This document shows positions 12,758 to 25,219 of a stretch of 64,000 nucleotides of DNA, piece after piece. The position numbers and the translations under genes are program-made. The notes beneath the pieces were generated by a model. It was not told where the DNA came from and did no database searches. It was given only the letters and a program-made list of their open reading frames with translations. Source of the stretch: Amoebophrya sp. A120 (lineage: Eukaryota; Sar; Dinophyceae; Syndiniales; Amoebophryaceae); the NCBI GenBank assembly GCA_905178155.1, contig CAJINV010000002.1, positions 7,160,743-7,224,742 of the forward strand, read 5' to 3'. The first letter of the stretch is position 1, and each line of letters starts with the position of its first letter.

Positions 12758-15700
12758 ATGTCGACTTCCTCGATGTCCGTCTTCTTCGACCCAGAGCACG
12801 CGTGCTTGTTCGCGGCGGCGTTTGACAATCTCCTGGAAGAATTGCAAGTCTCCCTATATGTCTTCCTGCAAAAAGCGAAGCAATTGCAGTCAGCAGCTGG
12901 TGGAGCAGGCGAAACCATCACCAAACACGAGCAGTGCCGAGCGGATTTCTTTCTTTGTTGCGACAAAATCCTTGACGCCGTGAACAAAAACTTCCTTGGT
13001 CCAATTGCAAGTTCTGACAATGCTTACTGCCGCACGCTGTTGTACGAAATCTTCGCGGACGAGCCGCACGCGGTCCGACTTAGCCGGTTGTACGGAATGC
13101 TGGAGGAATTTGTCACTGCCGACAAATTCTATTCACCTAGCGGGAACAATCACTACACAAGACGAACTGATGAAGGAATAGGAACATCTTCTTCAACGTC
13201 GGGTGTTGTATCATCAATCAACATCCCCTTGCCGGTCGAGAAGTTGAAACTCGCCTGTGATAAAATCGCGGTGGTGGTGAAAGCGCAGTACAAGGGGCAT
13301 TCCGCACGGAACAGCCGTCTGGCAAACCGCACGGGACGCGTTGTGGACACCCGGATCGAGGATTGGCCGGGGGCCAAGCTAGAAACGCCGTATGATTACT
13401 GGCAGGAAGAAGTTGTTGGCGGAGGTTCTTCATCTTCTACAGCTGGCACAACTTCCAGCCCATCTGACGAGAAGCGAACGAAAAGACAAAAAACCGCCAG
13501 TTTCGGCATGGCGCTGTTCCGCGGGGCTCTGTCCTCCGAGTTGCTCTTTGGAGATTACAGCGATAGTGCGGGGGGTAGCGCTGGGAGAAAGAGACGGAGA
13601 GGTAGTACCAGTGCAACTTCTAGTGCTGCAGCTGCTGGAGCATCATCAAGTTCTTTGGCCACAGCTCCTCCTGCAAATAGCAAGGCTTTCGCCACTGTCC
13701 CCAACATCACCGGCCTATGGTCGACGCAACTGCGAAATGCGACGGCAAAGATCGTGCAGGAAAGCGAAAAAAGCGTGCGAATGGAGCTCCGAGTAGAAGA
13801 AGAGGTGCTAGAAGAAGCGTCGCCAAGCGAAGGTAGTGAGGCACTAGATATAGAGGTGGTTTCTCTGTTTTCTACGAGCCCTCAAGCAGTCTTTCGATTT
13901 CTTGATCGATCCAGCAAATGCAAAGTTGTTCTATTATACGAAAGGTACTGTCACACCCTCAATTACAGGATCTCGCTCTCCGCAGCCAGCGCAAGATGAC
14001 GCGGAGGACGCCGACTCAGACGAAGAGCTTATCATCGACGGCACGGAGAGTGCTGAATTGACGGACGATGGTACCGGAGTCAAAACGGCCGCGCGTCAAA
14101 GTACGACGATGATGAACATCGACGGCGTCCACGCAGGCTCTCCGCCGAACGCCTCGTCAAAAACCAGCAGCTCGAGCTCGTCGCAGCAAAACAGCAAAAG
14201 AACGTCGTCGAGCAAAACCTCCAATCACGATCATCAGCAGGGGACGATCACCAACGGCTCGTCCAAAAACACAGCTGACGCGACGTCGTATCCATCCGAG
14301 GAACAGCACGCGGTCGGGCCGGAGTTCCTGCAACCGTACCTGTTCTATCCGACCGCCACGGAAGATTTTGAGCCCCCTGGTGGAGCAGCAGCAAGCCGAA
14401 AGGGCAAAGACCACACAAAGCGAATGGTGTTGCTTGGCACCGACGCAACCGCTGGCAGCAAATCCAGCACGAAATTCAAGGGAAAACAGCAAGCCCTGCA
14501 GTTCTTCGCGCAGCAGCGGCGAAAGAGAGAGGAGGCGCAACAGGAGGCACTCGCACGCACGGAAGGTGGCAAAGGATCTCTTTCAACGGGAACGGACGAA
14601 ATGACCCAAATAAAGAAAATCGCTGCAGCGGCAGGGCGCGGGAAGCGCACCCGAAGTGGGAGTGGAGGTTCGATCGTCCGGTCTATGGTGATTGGCGGCG
14701 GAGGTCGTGTAATTTCGCCGGGCGACGAACTGGCTTCTTCAGTAGCTGCAAACACTGCAGATGCAGAGCAGAAGAGGTGCGAGGATAACAAGGAGAACAC
14801 GCCTAACAAGGCTACCCCGACACAGGAGGCTCACCAAGATGATGATCATGTTGATGCTCATGATAGATCATGCCCGCCAAATCGCCCCGCCGACGACGAG
14901 AAGAACATCAAGGCGAAGGCCACTGAGCTACCACAGTCACGGCAGAGTCCCCTGGATCACCAGGAAGCCACCTTTCCGCCCGCCTCGCCACCGGTTCTTG
15001 AAGCAGATGAAGTCGAGCGGCGAGTTGGCGCTGCGATGGAAGTGCAGAGCCTTCGAGTAGACCACCAGAACGAAGCCGAAGTGGGCATCAACGCGAACGG
15101 CGCTGCAGATGAGCTACAGGATGAAGATGAAAGAGAAGACTACTCCGCCTCCATTTCCATCGTTTCCGAACTTGCCGAGCTGAAGAATTTGAAGATCGCG
15201 CAGGAAAAGCTTGCTCTTGAAGTCCAACGGATCCAAGCGCTCCGGAACAAGAAGCGCAACGGTTTGGAGGTTCTCGAGCCCGAAGGAGACGTCGGAGACA
15301 CGATGCGCCTACTACAGGGCGCAGGGAAGCAGGAACATAGACCCCTCTCAGCAGCAGAAGCGTCGAGGTCTAGCTCACAGGCAACTTCATCTGGCTACGA
15401 CGTCCAAGCAGTTCTTTCCGCGCCGAAGAAGCAGAGTGGAAGGAGCGCGATAGCCCCTGCGCAGGCGCAACTTCAAGCACATGCAGCGTCAAGGAGTGGA
15501 GCCTCATCGTTCTCTGCTGCCACAAGCTCTACTTCGAAAACTAGTACGTCTGCAGGAGCATCGCTAAAGCGCTACGAGCCCGTGTTGCCCGCAAGGTCCA
15601 CGGCAACCCACGGCCCGGTCGCGGAGACGCACTCCTATGGCTTTGCGACGTCGTTGCGAGGTGGTGGAACGAATACAACAGAGCTCGATTTGAGATCTTC

Positions 15701-18700
15701 AGGTGGGCCGGGGCCGCCCCGTAGTTCGTCGACGCTCGTGGTACCCTCGACGGAAAAACCGACGAGAACAACGCCAACGAGTTCGCTTTCTGGCAGTCGA
15801 GAAGCACAGCCTCCTGGGAAGATGAGCAAACAGGATGGAGGTCACAGACCGACCACCTCGAACAAACCGGTCCATCCGGTTCCTTGGAACAGCACGAAGC
15901 GTTTAAACGAGTCGGTGTCGTACCACCTTCGAGGTTTTGAAAAAACCCAATCAACGTCCCGCCAGAGGCTGGTCAGCGCATCAGCGAGAGCTGCAGCAGC
16001 AGCAGAAGCATCGACATCTGTAGTTGCCGCGCCTCACGCCGAGGACGTTGTAGGTGTTGATGAGGGGACCACTGCAAGAGCAAGTCGCGCGGTGAGGAGA
16101 CTTTCAGCAAATACGAAATCAGAGGCCGCGGGCTCTTCTAGTCCCTCGCAGCCAAACGAAGTTTTTCGCTTCATGCCTCTATCGAGCGGTGGAACCACTA
16201 CGCGCGCAATAAATTCTTCAACTTCGTCGCGGAGCAACATGCGGCCAGCTGTTCTGGGCGGCCCACCACCCCGAATGCCGAAGCCTGAAGAAGGCCGTGG
16301 TTACGCGTTGCAGAAGTTGCACTTTTACCCAGAGAGAAGAGTTACTTCAGCTGCCATTGGACCACGGGTGGGAATCGGACTTGGTGCAGCGACTGCTACG
16401 TCTGGCAGAATCCCGAGGGTGAAAAATGCCCGGAGAGGCAGCGCGACATGTAGCACGACAGGAGAAATCGAAATGAACCATTTGAAGGAAGTGGGCACAC
16501 TCATCGACGAGCTCGACATTCAGACGTTCCGAAAAGACTCCCCGCTCCTCGCCGCAGTCGCAGAGGACTTGAGGCTGAGTAAGCCATCCGCTTCCTCGCA
16601 ACAACATGCTGATGAACATGAAGCGGACACGGGGGCAGGAAGAGAAACCGCTACAACTGGCACAGAATTAGCGTCACAGGCGATCATGCTACCTCCCCAG
16701 CTGAACGCCGCAGTGCCTAGCAACAGCACTAGCAGTAGAGAAGATGTTCTTGTCGCTCCGATGAGCAAACAGGTCCGGTTTGGACAGAACACCACCGAGG
16801 TCCGGTTTTTCGAGAAGCGACCGGTGAAGAGTTCTCCCATGTCTTCCTCCTCGGGAACGGAACGGATTCGGTCAAGTTTGTCTTCCTCGCAGGAGGAAGA
16901 TTCTTCGAGTAGCGCGCGTTCATCTTCTTCGTCACCGAAGAACAACTACTCGCGCAGGGGCGCGAGCACGTCTTTGGCTTCCTCTTGGGTCTCCAACTTC
17001 GTCAGGAAAACCACAGCCCCATCCAGCAGCAGCTCTCTCCCGCCGACGTGGAGGTCGACTGATTCTCGTATAATTCGAAGCAACAGTGGGACGACTGGTG
17101 ATGTGACGACGACCCAAAAGAACGGTCTTCCTCAGCCACGTCTTTTCTTCGAAGGCCGGCACGAGATGCCGTTGTTCCCAAGCTCCTGGGTCAAGCAGAT
17201 GAGTACTTCCAAAGCTACTTCGGGAGCCGCGGATCAAGGCCAGATGAAAGCTCGTCCGCAATCCGCGGTCTCCAACCGGTCCTTGTTTGGCAAAGCCCGC
17301 GCCGTGGTGCCGCAGTTCACGCGGGGGAATACCAGGAGTTTGGAAGAGGAGTGCGCCGAGTTGCAGCAGAAGTTTCTGCAGAGACCGGTGAGCGCGTGCT
17401 CGACAGCGAGTTCGGCCTCGAGGAACAAGATTGCCCCGGCGCGGTGCAGCTCTGCGGAGAGGTACGTTGTTGGAGGCGGAACTACGAGCAACAACGAAGA
17501 CAGAAGCTCCTCAAACTATCCGATGACCATGCAGGATCGGCGGAGGAGTCGCAATGTCTTCTCCACGAGAAATAGACGGCCGAGCGCTGTCCTCGCAGCT
17601 GCCGGGAGGCCGAAAGCCTTTTCCCTCGACGAAAGCGAGCTTTCATGTGCAGCGGGAGGTGGCGCTGCTGAGCCGAGCAGCGTGCCGATGTCTGGCGGAG
17701 TGCGCCGAAGAGCGTCGCGAACAAGGGAGGCAGGAGGACCCCAACAAGGAGCAGTCGAAGATGCTGTTCGTCAACAGCGGAAGAACAAAAAAGCCGTCGC
17801 TCCAGAACATGCATCGCTGTACTACGAAGACAACAGCGACCAGGACCAGGAGGAAGATCCGGACACGTCTGTAAACAGCTTTGGCGAAAAGATCTTCGAG
17901 GTGGACTCAATAAATCGCGAGCCTCGGAAAGCCTTAGCCGTGGAAAGATGTCCAGACTCGCCTCCGAAACCAGACCTGGCGAGGATGCAGGCGCAGCTGC
18001 GTCGGTTGAAAATGAAGAAAGGCTTGAGCGAGAGTGGGGGAAAAAGTGGACTTGGGTCAAGCAGCGACGAAGACGAAGACCAGGGCGGGGCTCCGTTTAT
18101 CGAAAAAGTTCCAAACTTGTTCCAACAACGAGGAGGAGGATTTGACTATCAGCAGCCATACGGATCATCTTCGAGTTCCTGTGCGGAACTACGGGGACAA
18201 AGCGATAGTGAGCCCTGGTCATCGCCGGAAATACGTGGAGGCGGCCTGAAGGTAAAAAAATCCTCCTCTTCTTCACGCAGAGATCATTCAGGACGTGCGG
18301 GGGCCGACGGGAGTACTAGCAGAAGACATGACATCGCACCACCACCACGACCAAACCGAATAAAGATAAACACGAAAGCGCAGGAGCAAGGAGCGGCCCG
18401 CAGCAGGTTGATTTTCGAAGGGATGCACAGCAGCGAGATCCCCGCGCGAATTCTCCCAGGAGCGGGAGGGGGAGTCGGCGAAAATAGCGGTGACGAGACA
18501 CCCCCTTCGCCGACAGCTGACATTTTCTCCCCAACTAGACTACCGCAGTCGGCGGGGCAGGAACCCAGCCACGCCGACGGCGACCCAGTTCCGCGCCGTC
18601 GCTCGCGTACGTCCAGAAGGTCGGTGAACAGGGCGCGCACTGGAGGCGGTTCTTCTTCTGCCATAGACACGGCCTCAGTGATCTCCAAAACCGAAGAGGA

Positions 18701-20258
18701 AACCTTCTTCGGGCTAGAGGCGGAGTTGGAAAAAGTCGCGGTCAGAACACTGAACGACACATCAACACAGTCTCTAGTTGTAGACGAAAACCGAAGGATG
18801 AGTCTCTCAACGTTCACAAATAAACCCGGACTAGTGCAGCAACCGGCGTCCTCGCCATTAGGTGAGATGATGAGACCGGGCGGGAGTAGTAGAAGGAGCA
18901 GTAAGCGATCTTCCAGAATGGTGAAGAAGCCGAAAACCGTGATCAGAAAAGCGTATTTGCGCGGGTACTTCGAGACAGCAGGAAGTACCAGCACGGGTGG
19001 AGCACGAACATCCGCTTATATCACTGGCAGCGACGACAAGAACAATAATTTCAATTCGTCTCTGACTGTGACTCACACGCAGCACTACACCATTCGCGGT
19101 TTGCCGCTGCATTGTCGGGTGAATGTGAGCAAAAATAAGCCGACGATTGAGTTTTTCTACAGCAAAGACCACCGGATGGAGGAAGAACTGGCAGCGTCGC
19201 AGAAAGCGAAATGGAGTAGCTTTTGTTGGCACTTTTTGAAACCGATGGACGTTGCGGCCGCGGCTGCAGGCCTGACCAGCCCGGCAGGGCGAGCAGGAAC
19301 AAAGGATGTTGACGAAATGTTGAATGAGAAACAGACGCAAGCCGAAATCATTGAGAGACTGTTTCCACTTTCAGGAGTAGCAGCCAAGGAGGAACAAAGT
19401 AAACCCAGCAGCTCGTCTGCAAGCCCGTCCTCCTGGTCAGCGCCACCGAAGAAGCAAAGCACCTTCAACGACTTCCGGCATGTGCTGGACCACTGTTTTT
19501 CCGTGAAGGAGTTGCGGACTAGGATCATGCGCACCAACCCGCGGTCGCGACTCGGCAAATACCTGCTGACACTCGTCCACCGCATTTTTCTCAACGACAA
19601 AACGCTGCAGAGCGTCAGCTTTTCCGGCCTGACGTCTCTTCCATCCAGCTTCGTGGAGAAACGCTTCTTTCCGAAGTTGTTCAAGGCCCTCGGCGGAGAT
19701 GTTTGCGGGAAGAAATTCTATACCAAGCAGCAGTATCTTCAGCTGAACACGAACTTGAGGCACCTAGATTTACACGGCTGCGGGCTGTTCCGGGAAGAAA
19801 TCACCGGCATGGACCCCTTTCTCGTGCTAGAATTGCTGACAAACGTGGTAGCGCGCAACAGCTCGCTGAAGTACCTGGATCTGTCCGAAAACGACTTGGT
19901 GATCCCCTCGTCCGCCCATAACATGCAAGGTCGAGCGACCGAACTTCTGGCGAACTTCGCAGCGGCCGTTGGGAAGAACTACGGGCTGCAGGTGCTGTCG
20001 ATGTTTGCCGTGGTCGTGGTGAACAGCGCGAGTGGCGGTGTCGGCGAGCAGCAACAGCACAAGAACGACCACATCAGTCGTGCTGCTGGTGTCCAAACCT
20101 CATTTGCCGGGAGTTTGGCGGACAATCTGGCAAAGTACAATAACACCTTACTGAAATTGCACTGCAGTTTCCCGAGCCCGCGGTTGAAACAAAAAGTCGA
20201 CGAATGCCTCGTGCGGAACCACCAGATGCGGGCCTTGCGGTATGGCTGGAAACTGTAA
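12758..20258 (+). CDS. Very large low-complexity protein with C-terminal leucine-rich repeats
   Basis: Two overlapping open stretches, 12758-13999 (frame 2) and about 13902-20258 (frame 3), form one gene if a short intron lies between them. GTTGTTCT...CTCCGCAG at 13925-13985 (61 nt) restores the frame; a donor three bases later also works, and a sequencing indel is the alternative. The product is about 2480 aa. Residues 1-110 look globular (Phe/Leu/Cys-rich). The middle 1900 residues are Ser/Arg/Ala/Gln-rich and probably disordered, with a short coiled coil encoded near 15160-15290. The C-terminal ~300 residues contain leucine-rich-repeat-like units, for example LRHLDLHGCGL and LKYLDLSENDL near 19750-19900, spaced like ribonuclease-inhibitor-type LRRs. 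These LRRs suggest a protein-binding role; nothing indicates an enzyme. No introner is present despite the length. Confidence 0.7.
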
Positions 20259-21530
20259 AGGAGTTCTACGTGGTCGTGTTCTTGGCGGATTGTTTTCTGA
20301 AACAAATACGCATACCTACTTACCACTGCGTACTGACAGCGTCTGAGCAGTGGTAGTGCGTGCTCTTAGGTGCAGCTCCGTTACCGGCAGCAGAGTCAGA
20401 CTCCTCGGAGCATGCAAATTTGGAACGGTCGGAGGTCGCTGGGGAACGTGCTGAGAAGAAGAAGAAGAAATATCTTCATCGTGGTATTGTCGCGCTTGTC
20501 ATGTTGCACAAGGCATTTCTACTTGCAGCTGCACCTTTGTCTTTGTGCCTCAACAGACATAGATCAAATCACACGCAGATGGTGCTGCGCTACTCACCAA
20601 GTGGAAACTTCTTGAAAATTCTTCGCACAAGAAGCGACGGAATTTGAAGACAGTGGAAAAATCTTTCATTTCAATACGTGCGCCATTAGCTTAGCTTGTT
20701 CAAACAGGCACATGCTGAGCAAGTTCGTACAGTCCATGATTATGGCCGCACTATGGTGAGCTTTAACGTGACGAGAAGGCCACAATGACGCCCCGTCGGC
20801 AAGGCGATCACTCTGATACAAGCAGATCGTCATCAACACGGGAAGCGGAACTACCAAGTGAAAGAAATTACATACTCCATACAACGCATATTGAAGATCA
20901 TGACCCAGCTCCAGGTGTAGGTGATGTCCTAGGAAATAAAGCAAATGGCACTTCTAGTAGGATGTGCTGCAAGTCGCTCGATTGTGATTCTGAGCGAAGG
21001 TTCTTTGAGATCAGAAACTATGGCGTGCAGATGATCCACATTGCCGGTCCTCTTAGCTAAGGGTAAAGGCAGAGAAGTGCGCGCAAATTAGATCTTTGCC
21101 GGTTGAAAAAGCGGATCCACCGGTCTCGATATGTTCTGGTCGATCCGGAACCGGATCCAAAATGTCAATCAGGGATCCATGTGTCAGTTCGGGATGCAAG
21201 CCGCGACGAAAAAAATTATTACGAATCGAAGTTACTTAACGTTAACTTTGACTTTCGCGATTACTTCACGACCTTTCCCGGTAGTATATTCTCGACAGGC
21301 TTAGTAGTCTCTCCGTAGCTCGCAGGAGTAAGCCAGAAGATTTTAAGGACTCGCCACAAGCGAATACTATTGCTCTGCTTCTCCTACTTACTTTTGCATC
21401 AGGAGTAGAAATTTGATTTTCATTTATTCCAAGCGACGACACGAACTATCAATATCGTGCCGACGTCACCTCTGACTACACCATCTCCTTGCTATCATCT
21501 AGTAAACCTAAATCGCTGCGAAAAGAAAAA
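20259..21530. other. Intergenic region, at most a doubtful small ORF
   Basis: A 1.27-kb gap. An ATG-initiated frame at 20785-21060 (91 aa, polar, no recognisable domain) is the only candidate and could be chance. AT-rich sequence and several GGATCC sites around 21110-21180 are visible, but no RNA gene or TIR element. Confidence 0.4.
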
Positions 21531-23895
21531 ATGCCGTCCCAACCCCCCTCGATGATGCCGGGCGAGGTCGAAGACATCCCGAAACTGGAAAAGGACCACC
21601 CGTATCAAATGTAAAAATGTCTGGGTCTGGAAACTTGTGATGCAAGAAAGGGAATAGTGAACTCACTATGATGCGCTGCCAAGCATGACAAGTTTTTTTC
21701 ATGGTTCTGAGTTGCGTATTCCGCATGACAAACTGCGTTTTTTGCATGACAGGGAGGAGGAGTTCTTCGCGGCCATGCAACGCAGAATTCAGAATCATGC
21801 CAGACTAGTATGACAAATCTTCTCGCAATCTCCCAGACCCAGACATTTTTACATTTGATAACCCGTCGGTCCAGAAATTGCTGGAATTCGACGCCAACTA
21901 CATGAAACTGGAGAAGGAGTTTATGAAGGAAAGTTACAAGTTGACCCAGAAGTACCAAAAGATGCAAGACGAGTTTTTGCAGAAACGATCCGAGGTGGTC
22001 GCGGAGAAGGAGGAGGTCCCGAATTTTTGGATTCACGTGCTGAAATCCCACCCCGTGCTGGCCGACGAGATTATGCCCCACGATTTGCCGGTGTTGAAGC
22101 ATTTGAAGAACGTCCGAAGCGAAAACTTGCCGGACCCAGAGGAAATGGGACAGAATGGTATAGAAGTTTTTTTGTAAAAATGCTTGCAAGAACTTTTGTA
22201 CTAGGGCGCTGGTCTTGCATTTCTTCATCCATGTCAGCTGCAAATTAGGCGGGGTGCGTACTACGTCAATAAGTGGCACAGCAATCACACAGTACAGACA
22301 GTCCCCGAGGAAATGAAGTATGATGATCAACATGAAGATGAAGTTGTCTGTTGTGATTGTGTACCTCTTGTTGTCAGTAACGAACAAGACATTTACTCTT
22401 ACACACTTCCCGAATAGGTTTCCAGATCACCTTCGAGTTCGAAGAGAACGATTTCATGGAGCAGACCGAGTTGACAAAAATCGTCGAAACCGAATTTGTG
22501 TCCGAGCACTTGACCGAAATCACCTGCAAAGAGGTGAAGATGGTGGAGGACATTAAGTGGAAGGTCGGAAAGGACGTTACGATCGAAATGAAAAAGCAGA
22601 GAGCGAACAAGAAAAACGCCTCAAAAAAGCCGGTATTGAAGAAGGAACCGCGAAAATCCTTTTTCCGAACCTTCTTCCGAACCATTGACGTTGAGAATCC
22701 GGAGGAAATTCAAGATTTGCTCAACAACGCGATGCAGGAAATGGGGTATTCATTTTTTCAGCTGCTTCGCGTGCAGCTTGCTTGTTAAGTGTGTTTTTTT
22801 TTTGTTTGCCAACACCGCCCAGACAGCGCAGTGATGTGGCCCGGCGATGCAAGTAATTCGAAGAAAGTACTATGCGTTTGCCATTTGCATTTTGATGTAC
22901 TAACTTAGTTGCCGTTGTGCATTTTTCTTTTTCATGTTTTAGTGTGTTTCAGTACATGAATTTTTTTTCCAAACAAAATGACTTGAATAACGATGGTATG
23001 GACGTCAATTGGTTTGCCTTTTGCAGCATTCACGCATAGATGCAAAAAAGTAAATGAAAAGGGTGGGTTTTATGCACTTTTCTGCGAATTCTCGGTCGCG
23101 ATATTTGTTATGATGCAAAGAAAATAAATTTAAGTGTCTCCTTTATCTAATCTCTGAGTGGATCTTGCATCACTCAAAAACAACGAGCAGAACACCATGC
23201 AGAGTAACATTAGTCTGCACGTTGTCGTGTGCGATGAGCACGACAGTTGATCATAACCTGCAGCATCACGGTATTCCAGATGTTGAGAGGAATGACGCAA
23301 GGCGAATCGGAATTCCAAATCACACAAATTAAACAGCATGGACCACGAGGAGGAGTTGGATGAAGAGGATCAGCAGGAGATGTTCGAAGAAGCGCTGGAG
23401 AAAGTTCAAGACGACGCCTACGAAATTGCCTGCACTCTGCACAACAACATCATTCCGCACGCGGTGAAATTTTACACCGGCGACGCAATGCCGCAGGACG
23501 ATGACGAGGGCGAAGAGGACGACGAGGATGAGGTAGTTTTTGTCTTGTGCTGATGTAACGCTCTTTTTTCTACGTTCATTCTATTTTTTGCGGGAGATCA
23601 TGATGAAACTGGTTTGCTGGAGCTAGTGGTGGCTTTCCCGATCATGCCGAACTAAGACCATCCCTGCGAATAACACATGCTTCTTTACATCAATGAAAAA
23701 AATTCAAACTTTCGATAGGATGACGAGGACGAGGATGACGACGAAGAATCGATCGAGGGCTCGTCCGACGGGGAGGATGGTGAGAAGAAGGAGAAGATGC
23801 CGCCAAAGGAACTCTTCAAACCGTCTGAGGGGAACACGCTCGGTGAGGGCGGCGGCGACAAGAAAGTCAACTCGGAGGAGTGCAAGCAGCAGTGA
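21531..23895 (+). CDS. Nucleosome assembly protein (NAP/SET family histone chaperone)
   Basis: NAP-family proteins bind H2A-H2B and H3-H4 and help assemble nucleosomes. The inferred exons 21531-21602, 21866-22157, 22418-22745, 23337-23532 and 23719-23895 give 354 aa, the usual NAP1 length. Seen in order: a long dimerisation helix, then VPNFWIHVLKSHPVLADEI, the DLPVLKHLKNV segment, the beta-core ITFEFEENDFM, a Lys-rich WKVGKDVTIEMKKQ segment, RKSFFRTFF, the near-C-terminal IIPHAVKFYTGDAMPQ that marks the family (compare the RAVLYFTGEA motif of other NAPs), and a highly acidic C-terminal tail. Three introns are GT-AG (22158-22417, 22746-23336, 23533-23718) and keep the conserved sequence continuous; the first is a TIR introner. 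A NAP is notable in a dinoflagellate-like genome, where histones have a reduced chromatin role. Confidence 0.95.
21603..21860. mobile_element. Introner family B, copy 1 (258 bp), in the NAP gene
   Basis: The direct repeat ACCCG lies at 21598-21602 and 21861-21865. The inverted ends are TATCAAATGTAAAAATGTCT and AGACATTTTTACATTTGATA, a perfect match over 20 nt that continues through GGGTCTGG. The period of 263 nt converts frame 3 to frame 2, giving DHP joined to SVQKLLEFDANYM, as expected for a NAP N-terminus. Confidence 0.95.
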
Positions 23896-25219
23896 GGAAT
23901 CAATTTTGATTCGAGGTTTGATTTACCACCACGGGGCGGAGATGTTGTAATCTTGCTTGCTACAACGCCGGAATAAAAATGAATCTCATCAATAGCTAAC
24001 GATGAAACGATAAAGAGCCCAGGAACAAGGTCCTACGTCTGGCGAATTGTATTTGTTGAAGGTGAACGCAAGAAATTCACAGGGAATAGTACTAACTTGC
24101 AACTGCGACTTGGATGTTGAATGTTTCTTTCACGACGAAGTATCGCGCTTATCAACCCTTCTTTACGCAACAAAAGGGCGACATGGTAGTACGAACGACA
24201 GAAGATAGCAGCAGTGCCTGTTTTTCAGCAAATCTAACGAACAGCTTCAGCTACTTGCACAAATTCACCAGCAAGAGGAGTGACTAAGACGCTAAGAAAG
24301 TGACGAACGAAAGCGAACCATGCATCAGTACGATTTTCTCGCACTTAGAGAGACGAGCTTCCGGCGCTGTCTTTGCGGTGTGGTCGCTTCTTGAGCGATT
24401 TTTCTACGTCTTGTTTGACGCTGTGTTCCTGAATTCAACACGACCGCGCTTCATAATCGTACGACGGTGCGCTCAGCTCTCTGGCACGCCAAATGAAAAC
24501 GGCGAAGTTGTCTTCACTCAGACCACAAGTGATCTTCTCGCATAATTAGGAAGACAGTCTGTGTTTTTGGAGTTAATAAAAATAAAATTTTGAAATTTCG
24601 CGGATTGGTGAGAGCGAATTTGTAGAAAAATGCTAATTTGAAGCTTGAAGAAGGTTCCTTTGTGGCCGTAGACGGATGGGAGGAAGGCTCTGTGTCATTT
24701 TGAGTGAAGATTAACGACATATGATGGTTGTAATGCGATTTCCTGAAGTCAAAGTGCGCTGATAAAAATAAAATTTTGAAAATTCGCGGAATTTCGAAGT
24801 CGATAAAAATGAAATTTTAAAATTTCGCGAAGTATCCGAGCGCAAAATGGTCAAGATCTGCATTGGTAGAGTTGTGCTTTGCCGGCCGGCACCATACTTG
24901 ATCTTCATCCTGAGTTCAGATCTTGTTTCGAGCCCCAATAAAAATAAAATTTTGAAGTTTCGCGGATTTTGGGCAAACTAACTAAGTATGCAGTGAGTTG
25001 CTGCATGTCTCGCCTCAGTCTGAGCGTTGTCATATATGATGGATGCTAAGTTTGGTGTTGTCTTTTCGCATTCGGCGACCAACCTCAATAAAAATAAAAT
25101 TTTGAAAATTCGCGGATGAATTCTCCTAATGAAGGATCAAATCTAGTCGTTTATCACCTACAGACGACCCCTGAACGTCGTCCTCGCTTTGATTTATTGT
25201 GCCTGAGGGCTAGCGAGTC
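23896..25219. other. AT-rich intergenic region with dispersed 30-nt motif
   Basis: A 1.3-kb interval between the NAP gene and the next gene. Its notable content is five copies of an AT-rich 30-nt motif, annotated separately. Small open frames (for example 24300-24545 and 25116-25463) lack support. Confidence 0.5.
24575..25116 (+). repeat. Five dispersed copies of a 30-nt AT-rich motif
   Basis: Copies lie at about 24575-24604, 24761-24790, 24802-24830, 24937-24966 and 25087-25116. The consensus begins AATAAAAATAAAATTTTGAA and ends with (A/T)TTCGCGGA. All five are in the same orientation, and four differ at only a few positions; the third is the most diverged (GAAATTTTAA, CGCGA). The core AAAATTTT is self-complementary. 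The group sits 104 to 645 nt upstream of the start at 25220. A regulatory or replication-related role is possible; nothing proves it. Confidence 0.8.

Noticed and set aside
20785-21060. 91-aa + strand frame between the LRR gene and the NAP gene
   Set aside because: Polar, featureless sequence; length is within what chance allows in this spacer.
21605-22387. 260-aa minus-strand frame across the NAP gene start
   Set aside because: It crosses an introner and two conserved NAP exons; the + strand reading matches a known family.
24575-25116. CRISPR-like array
   Set aside because: The repeats are irregularly spaced (41-186 nt), AT-rich and in a eukaryotic intergenic region with no cas genes.
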